Shown: positions 24,051-33,416 of the stretch, piece after piece
Layout: the number at the start of each line of letters is the position of its first letter
Position numbering within the stretch: the first letter of the stretch is position 1
Assembly (NCBI GenBank): GCA_016786705.1
Contig: JAEUVV010000006.1
Span: 558,001 to 622,000 of the forward strand
Direction: 5' to 3'
Length of the DNA stretch: 64,000 bases
Origin: Taibaiella sp.
GTDB taxonomy: Bacteria; Bacteroidota; Bacteroidia; Chitinophagales; Chitinophagaceae
Made by a program: the position numbers and the translations under genes
Notes under the pieces: model-generated
What the model saw: only the letters and a program-made list of their open reading frames with translations
Told to the model about the DNA's origin: nothing
The model's database searches: none

Positions 24051-25301
24051 TTACATTTTTTGATTAAGCCCGTTCATGGCTTCAGCCGGTGTCAGTTGCA
24101 CGTAGTCATTAATGGCTTCTATATAAGTGCAGCCGGGACGTCCTTCCTGTTTCAGCTTAAGTGCCATATTGTTCAGTACTTTCTGCACTTTATCGCTTAG
24201 ATCGGCGCTTTCAATAGCGGTACACAGCTGTCCGTTCAGCTCCCGGATCTTTTCTTTTGCGGCTTTGAGCACAGGTACATTCTGGCGCATGATATACCAT
24301 TCTGCAAACTCATGTACATAGTAAGCAATCAGTGCTTTGGCTTTAGGTACCTCTTCCTGGCGTTTTTTCAAAGTAGCGTCATTGATCTTAGACAGGTCAT
24401 CTACATTGGCCAGGGTGATCTTATCCCTTAAGCCGAGTTCTGCACTCACATTGTTCGGGATAGAAAGATCTATAATGATTTTAAAAGTGTCTGCGTCGAT
24501 CAGTTCAGGTACCACGATCGGTTGGGGCGCATTGGTCGCTACGATAATGATATTGCTCTGGTTAATGGCTTCCTGCATTTGTGCGAAAGGGATGACATTG
24601 ATGCCTAATTCTTCGGCAAATGCTTTCGCCTTTTCTTCCGTCCTGTTAATAACAGAGAGGTGAAGATTTTTATTTTCCTGTAAGAGATTTTTACAGGTAT
24701 TCTTCCCGATGTCACCGGTGCCTATTACCAGGATTTTTTGCTCTTCAAGCGTTAAAGCATGTTCTTTTAAGAACAGTATAGCCGCGTAGGCTACAGAGAC
24801 AGTGCCGGAACTAAGCTCGGTTTGGCTCCTGATGGCCCTTGAAGATTGTAAAACAGTATTAAAAAGGCGATCCAGGAAAGCACAGGTAGCCTGGCGTTCT
24901 TTAGCAAAACTGTGCGCGATTTTCAATTGGCCCACGATCTCGTAGTCTCCCAGTATCTGGGAATCTATGCCTGCCGCCACATTAAAAAGGTGCTGGATGG
25001 CCAGCGTAGCATTTTTAGTATAAGCAAATTCTTTAAAAGCCTTGAAATCACCAGAGGTAAATTTGCACATTAGCGCGGCCAGCAAGGTGGGATCTTTAGC
25101 GATGCCATACACCTCTGTGCGGTTACAGGTGGATAATACAAACAAAGAAGACACACCATAATCTGCTGCTGATTCAAGCATTTGCTCATACATGGCTGTA
25201 TTAATCGCAAAGCGGCTCCTGAACTCTACAGTAGTATTATGGTAGCTGATTCCAATACACCAAAAAAACGGTAAGCTGTTTTTTTCTTCTAATAGCATCA
25301 T
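24051..25301 (-). CDS. hemA: Glutamyl-tRNA reductase
   Basis: The first enzyme of C5 tetrapyrrole synthesis, reducing glutamyl-tRNA to glutamate-1-semialdehyde. The 416 residues have the catalytic Cys59 in LFVLSTCNRTEVYG, AAGIDSQILGDYEIVGQLK near 110-130, the NADPH loop VIGTGDIGKNTCKNL near 196 and the C-terminal dimer helix. The N-terminus reads MMLLEEKNSLPFFWCIGISY, and two adjacent ATGs are possible. It is divergent from ferrochelatase, with three ATTGTCAT repeats between them, so the two heme genes may be controlled together. Confidence 0.95.
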   Translation of the reverse strand: MMLLEEKNSLPFFWCIGISYHNTTVEFRSRFAINTAMYEQMLESAADYGVSSLFVLSTCNRTEVYGIAKDPTLLAALMCKFTSGDFKAFKEFAYTKNATLAIQHLFNVAAGIDSQILGDYEIVGQLKIAHSFAKERQATCAFLDRLFNTVLQSSRAIRSQTELSSGTVSVAYAAILFLKEHALTLEEQKILVIGTGDIGKNTCKNLLQENKNLHLSVINRTEEKAKAFAEELGINVIPFAQMQEAINQSNIIIVATNAPQPIVVPELIDADTFKIIIDLSIPNNVSAELGLRDKITLANVDDLSKINDATLKKRQEEVPKAKALIAYYVHEFAEWYIMRQNVPVLKAAKEKIRELNGQLCTAIESADLSDKVQKVLNNMALKLKQEGRPGCTYIEAINDYVQLTPAEAMNGLNQKM

Positions 25302-25337
25302 AATTCAAGGTCAATCTCAATTTGACTGGCGCGTTGG

Positions 25338-25345
25338 CAAAGATA
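25338..25345 (-). promoter_or_regulatory. Promoter -7 element of hemA
   Basis: TATCTTTG on the minus strand fits TAnnTTTG and lies 37 bases before the hemA start. No clear -33 box was seen. Confidence 0.55.
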
Positions 25346-25373
25346 CGCTATCTAATTTATACCCGGAAGTCTT

Positions 25374-25408
25374 ATTGTCATAGTATTGTCATATAGGTAT
25401 ATTGTCAT
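25374..25408. promoter_or_regulatory. Possible operator: three ATTGTCAT repeats
   Basis: Direct repeats of ATTGTCAT begin at 25374, 25385 and 25401. The first two are extended to TATTGTCATA and are 11 bp apart, about one helical turn. They lie between the hemA and hemH -7 boxes, where a regulator could act on both genes. No regulator is known for this sequence; the operator role is inferred. Confidence 0.4.
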
Positions 25409-25449
25409 TTGGTATAACCATAAAAAGGCTAAGAGGTGAAATAATACCC

Positions 25450-25457
25450 TAACTTTG
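25450..25457 (+). promoter_or_regulatory. Promoter -7 element of hemH
   Basis: TAACTTTG fits TAnnTTTG exactly. With a transcription start near 25464, the ATG at 25484 leaves a 20-base leader and the ATG at 25475 only 11. Confidence 0.6.
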
Positions 25458-25483
25458 CTTCCTCTAAAAAGAATATGCGTTTT

Positions 25484-26503
25484 ATGGCAAAAAAGGGTTT
25501 GATTTTAATGAACTTAGGTTCTCCGGATAGCACTTCGGTTAAGGATCTTAAAAAGTATTTAAAGGAATTCCTGATGGATGAAAGAGTGATTGACAAACCC
25601 TATCTCTTAAGAAGTATTTTAGTCAAGCTATTGATCGTCCCGTTCCGTTCCCCCAAATCGGCTGAAGCTTATGAACAGATCTGGTGGGAAGAAGGCTCCC
25701 CCCTGGTAGTATTGACCGAACGTCAAAGAGCAGCATTAAGTGAACTGGTAGATATGCCCATCAGTATCTCGATGAGGTATGGTAACCCTACACCGAGGGC
25801 TGCTTATGAGTCTTTGTTACAAGCAGAGCCGGAGCTGGAAGAGGTAATCCTGTTCCCGTTATACCCTCATTATGCCATGAGCAGTTATGAAACCGCGGTC
25901 ATTCATATGCAGGAGGCAAAAAAAGAACTGGGCTATTCTTTTAACCTGAAAGTCGTACCGCCTTTTTATGATCACCCGGCTTATATAAACGCTTTAGCAG
26001 AAAGTATGAGGCCTTACCTGCAGGATGATTTTGACCAGTTACTGTTCAGCTATCACGGTATACCGGAGCGGCACGTCACTAAAACAGACCCCTCGGGTAA
26101 GCACTGCTTGCTTGTGGAGGACTGCTGTTCTGTAGCAAATCCTGCACATCATACCTGCTACCGTCACCAGGTCACGCGGACTACCCAGCTGGTAACGGAA
26201 GCGCTGGAATTGGATAAGAGCCGGGTACAGCAGGCTTATCAAAGCCGCCTGGGCAGGGACCCTTGGCTTACACCCAGCACACAGACTGTAGTGCCGGAAA
26301 TGCCGGCTAAGGGCATTAAAAAGCTTAAGGTAGTTTGTCCTTCCTTTGTAAGCGACTGCCTGGAAACCCTGGAAGAGATCGAGCTGCGGGCTAAAGAAGA
26401 ATTTTTAGAACTGGGCGGGGACGAATTCGATTATATTCCCTGTATGAATACGCAAGAGGTGTGGATAAAGGCCATGGCTGAACTGATCGAGACAGCCCGG
26501 TAA
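25484..26503 (+). CDS. hemH: Ferrochelatase
   Basis: It inserts ferrous iron into protoporphyrin IX to make heme. The protein begins MAKKGLILMNLGSPDSTSVKD, has the catalytic His in FSYHGIPERH (about residue 191) and an acidic patch with the second catalytic Glu in CLETLEEIELRAK (about 298). A cluster of cysteines (HCLLVEDCCSV and HTCYRHQ, about 208-225) resembles Cys groups known in some ferrochelatases, but a metal centre is not proven. The start at 25484 is preferred over 25475 because of family N-termini and the -7 box. A luciferase-like gene follows after 21 bp. Confidence 0.95.
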   Translation: MAKKGLILMNLGSPDSTSVKDLKKYLKEFLMDERVIDKPYLLRSILVKLLIVPFRSPKSAEAYEQIWWEEGSPLVVLTERQRAALSELVDMPISISMRYGNPTPRAAYESLLQAEPELEEVILFPLYPHYAMSSYETAVIHMQEAKKELGYSFNLKVVPPFYDHPAYINALAESMRPYLQDDFDQLLFSYHGIPERHVTKTDPSGKHCLLVEDCCSVANPAHHTCYRHQVTRTTQLVTEALELDKSRVQQAYQSRLGRDPWLTPSTQTVVPEMPAKGIKKLKVVCPSFVSDCLETLEEIELRAKEEFLELGGDEFDYIPCMNTQEVWIKAMAELIETAR

Positions 26504-26524
26504 TTATTAATTAGTAGCGTAAAG

Positions 26525-27517
26525 ATGAGTATTAAATATTCGGTTCTGGACCTGGCAACTATTGTGCAGGGCGATAACATTCAAAGAACATTCGAAAAAT
26601 CAGTGTTGGCCGCACAACATGTGGAGGCCCTGGGGTATACCCGCTACTGGTTTTCGGAGCATCATAATTTCCCTAATGTGGCCAGTGCGGCTACTTCTTT
26701 ATTGATCGGGCATGTCGCCGGTCATACCAAAACGCTGCGGGTCGGTTCGGGTGGTATTATGCTCCCTAATCATAGTACCTTATCGGTAGCGGAGCAGTTT
26801 GGTACCCTGGACGGTCTTTACCCCGGGCGTATTGACCTGGGCCTGGGCCGCGCGCCGGGTACGGATATGCATACGGCCGGCATATTAAGAAGGGGGCAGC
26901 TGGAACAGCATTATGATTTCGAAAAGCATATCGCAGATTTAAGGCAGTACATGAGCGCAGCTAATGAAAATGCGTCAGTACGGGCTATACCGGGAGAGGG
27001 TGCTGATGTGCCTTTATACATATTGGGCTCTTCAACCGATAGCGCTTTCCTGGCTGCTAAGCTCGGTCTTCCCTATGCCTTTGCCGCGCACTTTGCACCG
27101 GGGCAACTGGAAGTAGCCATGAGGATCTATGAAGAACAGTTTATGCCTTCAACAGTGTGCGAGCAGCCTTACAAAATGGTATGTATTAATATTATAGGGG
27201 CTGATACCGATGATGAAGCGCATTTTTTATCCTTATCTCATTTCCAGGCCTTCATTAATATATTAACCGATAACCGGAAACCTTTGTTACCGCCGGAGGA
27301 AACTACCCTCGATAACCTGCCGCAGGAAGCATTAGTTCATTTAAACCGGATGGCCGCCAGGACATTTGTCGGCAGCAAGGATACGTTGCGCCAGAAGTTA
27401 AGCGAATTTGTCGGAGCTCTTAAGCCGCATGAAATCATTGTTTCCGGAAATATTTACAATTTCGACGCTAAATTGAAATCATATACTATTGCAGGCAGTA
27501 TTTTAAAAGATTTTTAA
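26525..27517 (+). CDS. Luciferase-like (LLM class) FMN-dependent oxidoreductase
   Basis: A 330-residue TIM-barrel flavin enzyme of the bacterial luciferase/alkane monooxygenase superfamily. Family landmarks are LGYTRYWFSEHHNFPNVASA (about 36-55), RVGSGGIMLPNHSTLSVAEQF near 72, LYPGRIDLGLGRAPG near 97 and LYILGSSTDSAFLAAKLGLPYAFAAHFAP near 162-190. It belongs to the single-chain type close to E. coli YhbW. The substrate is unknown. It is probably co-transcribed with hemH; no functional link to heme is obvious. Confidence 0.9.
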   Translation: MSIKYSVLDLATIVQGDNIQRTFEKSVLAAQHVEALGYTRYWFSEHHNFPNVASAATSLLIGHVAGHTKTLRVGSGGIMLPNHSTLSVAEQFGTLDGLYPGRIDLGLGRAPGTDMHTAGILRRGQLEQHYDFEKHIADLRQYMSAANENASVRAIPGEGADVPLYILGSSTDSAFLAAKLGLPYAFAAHFAPGQLEVAMRIYEEQFMPSTVCEQPYKMVCINIIGADTDDEAHFLSLSHFQAFINILTDNRKPLLPPEETTLDNLPQEALVHLNRMAARTFVGSKDTLRQKLSEFVGALKPHEIIVSGNIYNFDAKLKSYTIAGSILKDF

Positions 27518-27575
27518 TTCCCCGAAAAAGCCATTTTAATAAGTACTTAATAATTCCATAACAATTAGTTGCTTT

Positions 27576-27602
27576 TTTGGTAATATTAAGTTCAAACCTT
27601 TG
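27576..27602 (+). promoter_or_regulatory. Possible promoter of the TonB receptor gene
   Basis: TTTG at 27576-27579 and AACCTTTG at 27595-27602 (one base off TAnnTTTG, spacer 15 bp) precede the ATG at 27640 by about 37 bases. Confidence 0.35.
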
Positions 27603-27639
27603 CACGCATAATTAAAAAGATTATCCTAACCAATTATTT

Positions 27640-30432
27640 ATGCGTACTTCATTAACGGCAATAGCTATAGTGGCCACCACTGCTGCGGCTTATGCACAAA
27701 CTTCTACAAGCAAAATTTCCGGCACGATCTCTGACGGAAAATTGAACGAAACCCTTATCGGTGCCAGTATCTATGCAAAGGACAGCACAGAACCGAAAGT
27801 TGCTTATGCGGTAACAGACATTGACGGTAAATACGAGCTTGAACTTAAGCCGGGCGCTTATACCCTGGTAGTTGAGTATGTAGGTTACCAGACCAAAGAA
27901 ATCAAAGGCGTAGTTGTCACAGACAACAAACCTATTGAAGCCTTCAACATTTTAATGGACGAAACGAAAAGTGATGAACTGGATGGGGTAGTAGTGGTAA
28001 GTTTTTACAATAAAGAGAGCGTCAATTCATTGTTCAGCGCCCAGAAGAACGCGGCATCAGTATCTGATGGTATTTCTGCGGAGATGATCAAGCGTACTCC
28101 GGATAAGAATACCGCGGATGTATTAAAACGGGTGAGCGGTACTACTATCGTAGATAACAAATTTGTAATCGTAAGAGGTTTAAGCGACCGTTACAATACC
28201 GCGCTGGTGGATGATGCCGTGCTGCCCAGTACCGAGCCCAACCGTAAAGCTTTCTCTTTCGATATCATTCCTTCTACTGTAATTGATAATATCATTATCA
28301 CAAAAGCGGGAACACCTGATTTACCAGCAGATTTTGCCGGTGGTGTGATCAATGTATTGACCAAAGAAGTGCCGAATGATAACTTTAATAGCATCAGCAT
28401 TGGTACCGGCATGAACACCGCGTCTACTTTTAAAGATTTTAAGACCGGTTATAAAAGCAGTACCGACATTTTAGGATTTGATGGTGGTCGCCAGCTGCCT
28501 AAAAATTTCCCTTCTGACCGGGATATTCAAAAAGGTCCTTTAAGCTCCCAGAAAAGCGCGGAATATCTTTCCATGTTGAATAACGATTATTCGATCAACA
28601 ACAGGAAAGCGATGCCTGCAGCTAATATACAGTTAGGGATGGGCCGCGTTTATCCATTAGGTAACGGTAAAAAATTCGGCTTCTTTGCTGCGGCGAACTA
28701 TAATCATAGTGAAAATATCAGGCCGAATGTGTTGCGCCAGTATGATGATTTCAACTATACGGATAACGTATATAACTATTCTACCAGCTTAGGCGGGGTG
28801 TTTAATATGGGTTATTATTATGGCAAAAGCAAGATCAGCTGGAAGACCTTATTTAACCGCAACTTCGATGATAACCTCCTGGTGCGTGAAGGCGTCAACA
28901 TAGGCCGTTCCAGCGATATCAACTATTACGCGTTTGACCTGGTACAAAAATCATTGTTCAAAACAACCCTTGCCGGGGAACACCAGGTTGGTAAAAAGAA
29001 TAAATTGAACTGGCTGGCTTCTTACAACTATATCAGCAATAACCAGCCGGACCAAAAGAAAGTATCTTATGGCAGAGTCATAGGCCTGGGCCAGGACTTT
29101 ACCGCCGACCTGGGAACTTTAGGGAAAGCAAACAACCGTTTATTCTCTAAACTGGGTGAGTCTATTGTCAATGCGAATGTAAACTACTCCATCCCGGTTG
29201 ACCTGTTTGAGAAATCCAATGTAAAAGTGGGCGCCTTTGGCCAATACCGTTACCGTGATTTCTCCAACCGTTATATCGGTGCCGTTTACAACAACAATAC
29301 AATTCCAGAAAGCGCAAAAGCAAGCCCGCTGGACCAGTTGTTCACGCCTGAAAATATTAATAACCATTATTTCGATTTAGCCGATCAAACCAACGAGCAG
29401 GACGCTTACACAGCTTCTTCCATTACAAGCGGCGCTTATGCTATGATGGACAACAAGATCAATGAAAAATTGAGATTGGTATGGGGTGCCAGATTTGAAG
29501 CGTATAAAACAGACCTGAGCACTACCTCTAAAAAATATGTAGACCAGTTCTGGTGGGACGTATTACCTTCTGCGAACCTTACTTACGCGGTAAATGATAA
29601 AACTAATTTCAGGGCATCTTATTTCAGAAGCCTGGCCCGTCCCGAGTTCAGGGAGTTAGCCCTGATGTCTTATTATGATTATGAATTGAGTGCCAACTTC
29701 AACGGTAACCCGATGTTGCAACGCACTACGATCAATAACTTTGATATCAAGTACGAATATTTCATTACTCCCGGCGAGATCATTTCCGGTTCCGTATTCT
29801 ACAAAAATTTTAATAACCCTATTGAGCAAAGATTAGCGGGTGGTAACAGTGCTTATGATATCACTACAGTTAACTTCCCTTCAGCAAGAAATATCGGGGT
29901 TGAGTTTGAGATCCGTAAGAAATTAGGATTTTTGGGATCCGACTTGCTGGACCAGTTCACTATCTATGCGAATGTTGCTTACATCAATTCCAGGATGAAC
30001 CTTGACCCGGTTAGGTACATTAACAATATTGAATCTTCCAGCAGACCATTGGCCGGCCAGTCGCCTTATATGGTGAATGCAAGCCTTTCTTACCAGTCTG
30101 TAAACAAAAAACTGAACTTAACGGCAAGTTATAATGTATTTGGCCAAAGGATCTATTTGGTAGGAGATAAGCGTTTTGGAGATGTGTATGAGTCCCCGAG
30201 AAATGTTTTAGATTTCCAGGTAGCTTACCAGGTGAGTGAAAGAAGCGAGTTCAAACTGAATGTAAGAGATATCCTGAATAACCCTTACCGTTTCTATTTC
30301 GACCAGGACGCTGATGGTAAATTTGGGGGTTCCGCCTTCCAGGATGGCAGGATCCAGGCTAACAAAGACTGGATATTACAGGAATTCAGACCCGGTACTA
30401 ACTTATCTTTAAGCTATACCTATAAATTTTAA
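27640..30432 (+). CDS. TonB-dependent receptor with carboxypeptidase-like N-domain
   Basis: A 930-residue outer-membrane transporter with a signal peptide (1-19, ending AYAQ). A carboxypeptidase-regulatory-like beta domain follows (about 25-110, KISGTISDGKLNETLIGASIY-like), then a plug (about 115-250) with RTPDKNTADVLKRVSGTTIV, IVRGLSDRYNTALVDDAVLP and FAGGVINVLTKEVP. A large barrel ends in NLSLSYTYKF, with a terminal Phe as expected for barrel assembly. No SusD partner gene follows, so it is not a classical SusCD pair. The substrate is unknown. It is monocistronic, with a terminator behind. Confidence 0.9.
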   Translation: MRTSLTAIAIVATTAAAYAQTSTSKISGTISDGKLNETLIGASIYAKDSTEPKVAYAVTDIDGKYELELKPGAYTLVVEYVGYQTKEIKGVVVTDNKPIEAFNILMDETKSDELDGVVVVSFYNKESVNSLFSAQKNAASVSDGISAEMIKRTPDKNTADVLKRVSGTTIVDNKFVIVRGLSDRYNTALVDDAVLPSTEPNRKAFSFDIIPSTVIDNIIITKAGTPDLPADFAGGVINVLTKEVPNDNFNSISIGTGMNTASTFKDFKTGYKSSTDILGFDGGRQLPKNFPSDRDIQKGPLSSQKSAEYLSMLNNDYSINNRKAMPAANIQLGMGRVYPLGNGKKFGFFAAANYNHSENIRPNVLRQYDDFNYTDNVYNYSTSLGGVFNMGYYYGKSKISWKTLFNRNFDDNLLVREGVNIGRSSDINYYAFDLVQKSLFKTTLAGEHQVGKKNKLNWLASYNYISNNQPDQKKVSYGRVIGLGQDFTADLGTLGKANNRLFSKLGESIVNANVNYSIPVDLFEKSNVKVGAFGQYRYRDFSNRYIGAVYNNNTIPESAKASPLDQLFTPENINNHYFDLADQTNEQDAYTASSITSGAYAMMDNKINEKLRLVWGARFEAYKTDLSTTSKKYVDQFWWDVLPSANLTYAVNDKTNFRASYFRSLARPEFRELALMSYYDYELSANFNGNPMLQRTTINNFDIKYEYFITPGEIISGSVFYKNFNNPIEQRLAGGNSAYDITTVNFPSARNIGVEFEIRKKLGFLGSDLLDQFTIYANVAYINSRMNLDPVRYINNIESSSRPLAGQSPYMVNASLSYQSVNKKLNLTASYNVFGQRIYLVGDKRFGDVYESPRNVLDFQVAYQVSERSEFKLNVRDILNNPYRFYFDQDADGKFGGSAFQDGRIQANKDWILQEFRPGTNLSLSYTYKF

Positions 30433-30470
30433 CCTATAGTGCTTTTCAATTTTTATAGTTAAATAATAAG

Positions 30471-30500
30471 AAACGGCTGCAGACCTGCAGCCGTTTTATT
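30471..30500 (+). terminator. Terminator of the TonB receptor gene
   Basis: A 10-bp stem AAACGGCTGC/GCAGCCGTTT (30471-30480 with 30487-30496) is followed by TATT and further T residues. Confidence 0.8.
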
Positions 30501-30522
30501 TTTCTGCAGGGCTTAATTTTAT

Positions 30523-30530
30523 TATTTTTG
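30523..30530 (+). promoter_or_regulatory. Promoter -7 element of recG
   Basis: TATTTTTG fits TAnnTTTG. The leader to the TTG start at 30571 would be about 34 bases. Confidence 0.5.
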
Positions 30531-30570
30531 AATTTCCATCCGATTATTGAAACAATAAAGTTTAAACCTC

Positions 30571-32694
30571 TTGGCGACATTGAATTTTGGCGAAGCAGCA
30601 CTGCAGACCTCTGTAGAGTTCCTGAAAGGTATAGGTGCTTTTAAAGCTGTGCTGTTACAGAAGGAACTTGGTATTTTCAATTTCAATGATCTGCTGCATT
30701 ATTTTCCTTACCGCTACCTGGATACGACACAGGTTCAATCCATAGGTTCTTTGCAACCCGACCAGGAATGGGTACAGCTGAAGGGCATCATTATGAATTT
30801 CCAGGAGCATGGTACCGGGTTTAAGAAAAGACTTACTGCTACTTTATATGACCCCAGCGGACAGCTGGAGCTGGTCTGGTTCCAGGGCATTAGTTATGTG
30901 ACCAAAAATATCCAGGCTAATACTGCTTATACGGTTTTCGGGAAACTCAGTTTTTTCAACGGTTTTCCTACCATTACCCATCCCGAGCTGGAAAAAGTAC
31001 AAGTTGGTGCTCAGGAGAAAACCGAAACCATGCTGCCGACCTATAGCGTTACTGAGAAGCTAAGAGCCAAAGGCATTACCAACCGGAATTTTGCAAAGAT
31101 CACGCAGGCCTTGTTTTCAAAAATACAGCCTTATGATGTGTATGAAACATTGCCCCAGTCACTGCTGCAGCAATATGGATTAATGGGTCGCTTCGAAGCT
31201 CTGAAGCAAATACATTTCCCGGTAAACGCGGAGGCGCTTTCGCGGGCGCGTCACCGGTTGAAATGGGAAGAATTATTTATTGCCCAGTTGAAGATCAGCC
31301 AGAGCAACCTGCGCAATAAAAGCCAGGCCGGCTTTTCATTCCCGAGTATCGGCAATGTTTTCAACGACTTTTATGAAAAATACCTGCCCTTCCCCCTTAC
31401 AAATGCTCAAAAGCGGGTGATCAAAGATATCCGGACAGATACTTTACGCGGCCGGCAGATGAATCGCCTGGTGCAGGGAGATGTAGGCAGCGGTAAAACG
31501 ATCGTAGCCTTACTGAGTATGCTGATGGCCCTGGATAATGGCTTCCAGTCCTGCATGATGGCACCTACAGAGATACTGGCACAGCAACATTATGAAGGGA
31601 TCAGTAAACTACTGGAGGATATGCCGTTAAATGTTGTTTTACTGACCGGTTCGGTTAAAGCAAAACAACGCAAACCGATCATGCAGGGACTTGCAGACGG
31701 AACGGTGCATATTGTGGTGGGCACTCACGCCCTATTGGAAGATAAAGTGGTCTTTAAAAACCTGGGCCTCGCAGTAATTGATGAGCAGCACCGCTTTGGG
31801 GTAGGGCAGCGCGCCAAGCTCTGGCAGAAGAATAGCTTGCCGCCTCATATCCTGGTGATGACCGCCACGCCGATACCCAGAACTCTTGCCATGACTATTT
31901 ATGGCGATCTGGATGTTTCTGTCATTGATGAATTACCGCCCGGCCGCAAGCCTATTATCACGATGCATCGTTTTGACAACTACCGGCCTAAGATCATGGA
32001 TTTTATCCGGCATGAGATTGCCAACGGCCGGCAGATATATATCGTCTATCCTTTGATCGATGAGAGCGAGAAGATGGACTATGAAAGCCTGATGGCCAAC
32101 TACGAGCAGGTGAAAACCTATTTTCCCGACCCGAGATATAATGTAGCTATGGTACATGGCCGGCAGGATCCGGGGGACAAGGAGCGCAATATGCAACGCT
32201 TCATAAAGGGCGAGGCGCATATCCTCGTGGCGACAACCGTGATCGAAGTAGGAGTGAATGTACCCAATGCTTCTGTTATGCTGATCGAAAGCGCGGAGCG
32301 TTTTGGTCTTTCCCAATTGCACCAGCTGCGGGGGAGAGTAGGGCGGGGGAGTGAAAAGTCATATTGTATCTTATTAACCTCAACTGAGCTTTCTAAAGAA
32401 AGCCGGCAGCGTATGAGTATCATGACACAGACCTCGGATGGTTTCGTGATTGCGGAAGAAGACCTGAAAATGAGAGGCCCGGGGGATATGTATGGCACCC
32501 GGCAGAGCGGAGCTTTGGATTTTAAAATCGCTGATATCGTCCAGGATGCGGCTATTGTAGAAGCCACAAAAGTCGCTGCTGAACAGTTGTTGGCGAATGA
32601 TCCGCAATTAGCCGCACCGGATCACCGTTTACTTTACCTGGCGCTCCACCAAACCCGGAAAGGGCAGCCTATGCCCTGGAGCAAGATCAGCTGA
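30571..32694 (+). CDS. recG: ATP-dependent DNA helicase RecG, TTG start
   Basis: RecG regresses stalled forks and processes branched DNA. The 707 residues have the wedge/OB domain in the N-terminal third, Walker A GDVGSGKT (303-310), the DEQH box (404-407) in VIDEQHRFGVGQRAKLW, TATPIPRTLAMT, and the C-terminal helicase part with VATTVIEVGVNVPNASVM and QLRGRVGRG. Codon 1 is TTG at 30571: an in-frame stop lies at 30556-30558 and no ATG lies between it and the conserved SVEFLKGIGAFKAVLLQKEL-type start. The -7 box at 30523 agrees. Confidence 0.95.
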   Translation: MATLNFGEAALQTSVEFLKGIGAFKAVLLQKELGIFNFNDLLHYFPYRYLDTTQVQSIGSLQPDQEWVQLKGIIMNFQEHGTGFKKRLTATLYDPSGQLELVWFQGISYVTKNIQANTAYTVFGKLSFFNGFPTITHPELEKVQVGAQEKTETMLPTYSVTEKLRAKGITNRNFAKITQALFSKIQPYDVYETLPQSLLQQYGLMGRFEALKQIHFPVNAEALSRARHRLKWEELFIAQLKISQSNLRNKSQAGFSFPSIGNVFNDFYEKYLPFPLTNAQKRVIKDIRTDTLRGRQMNRLVQGDVGSGKTIVALLSMLMALDNGFQSCMMAPTEILAQQHYEGISKLLEDMPLNVVLLTGSVKAKQRKPIMQGLADGTVHIVVGTHALLEDKVVFKNLGLAVIDEQHRFGVGQRAKLWQKNSLPPHILVMTATPIPRTLAMTIYGDLDVSVIDELPPGRKPIITMHRFDNYRPKIMDFIRHEIANGRQIYIVYPLIDESEKMDYESLMANYEQVKTYFPDPRYNVAMVHGRQDPGDKERNMQRFIKGEAHILVATTVIEVGVNVPNASVMLIESAERFGLSQLHQLRGRVGRGSEKSYCILLTSTELSKESRQRMSIMTQTSDGFVIAEEDLKMRGPGDMYGTRQSGALDFKIADIVQDAAIVEATKVAAEQLLANDPQLAAPDHRLLYLALHQTRKGQPMPWSKIS

Positions 32695-32899
32695 TTTTTT
32701 ATTTGCATTTTTGTAAACGATACGACTATTCAATGCGTCATTTCGACCGGAGTAAAAGCTAGATGTAATGCAGCATTTTACGTATAATTTAAATTAAACC
32801 ATTACGAGTATAAATAGTGCATATGTAATGCATTATACTTTATTTTTATTCCTTGCTGGGCGATCTTAATCCACCGGTTTTTTTCAGCGGCAGAATGAT

Positions 32900-32907
32900 T
32901 AACTTTG
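32900..32907 (+). promoter_or_regulatory. Promoter -7 element of the YqeY gene
   Basis: TAACTTTG fits TAnnTTTG and lies 30 bases before the ATG at 32937. It falls inside the longer open frame that begins at 32853, so it argues for the shorter protein. Confidence 0.55.
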
Positions 32908-32936
32908 CCCTTTATACAACCGACAACCCAAATATT

Positions 32937-33386
32937 ATGAGTTTAGAAGCAAAAATAATGGAACGCCTTAAAGAGGCGATGCGTGCAAAAGATGAAGTAG
33001 CACTGCGTACATTAAGAGCGATCAAAGCAGCTATATTAGTAGAACAAACGGCAACTGGTGCAAAAGAGAGCCTTACAGAAGCGGATGAGCTGAAACTCCT
33101 GACCAAGATGGCCAAACAAAGAAAAGATTCCCTGGATATCTTCACCCAGCAAAACCGTGCCGACCTTGCCGCTAAAGAAGCCGAAGAGATCGAAGTGATC
33201 AACCAGTTTTTACCGGCCCAGCTTAGCGAAGCCGAATTAGAAGCAGCGATCAAAGAGATCATCAGCCAGGTGGGCGCCAGCTCCCCGGCAGACCTGGGCA
33301 AGGTTATGGGCCCTGCCAATAAAGCTTTGGCTGGTAAAGCCGAGGGTAAAGCGGTTGCCGACATGGTCAAAAAATTATTAGCATAA
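32937..33386 (+). CDS. GatB/YqeY domain protein
   Basis: A 149-residue cytoplasmic protein with the YqeY fold, related to the tail domain of the amidotransferase subunit GatB. It starts MSLEAKIMERLKEAMRAKDEVALRTLRAIKAAI and continues with MAKQRKDSLDIFTQQNR, INQFLPAQLSEAELEAAI and DLGKVMGPANKALAGKAEGK, all typical. The exact cellular role of the family is not settled; a link with tRNA-dependent amidation has been proposed. The start at 32937 is chosen because of family N-termini and the -7 box at 32900. Confidence 0.92.
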   Translation: MSLEAKIMERLKEAMRAKDEVALRTLRAIKAAILVEQTATGAKESLTEADELKLLTKMAKQRKDSLDIFTQQNRADLAAKEAEEIEVINQFLPAQLSEAELEAAIKEIISQVGASSPADLGKVMGPANKALAGKAEGKAVADMVKKLLA

Positions 33387-33416
33387 TATACTGATCAATA
33401 TATTCAGGAATATTTT

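Noticed and set aside
25374..25408. Start of a CRISPR array
   Set aside because: The repeats are only 8 bp, with gaps of 3 and 8 bp, far too short for CRISPR repeats and spacers, and no cas gene is near.
32695..32899. Small RNA or repeat after recG
   Set aside because: ATGTAATGCA occurs twice and GTCATTTCGACCGG resembles part of the REP-like core, but there is no stable structure or promoter to support a gene.
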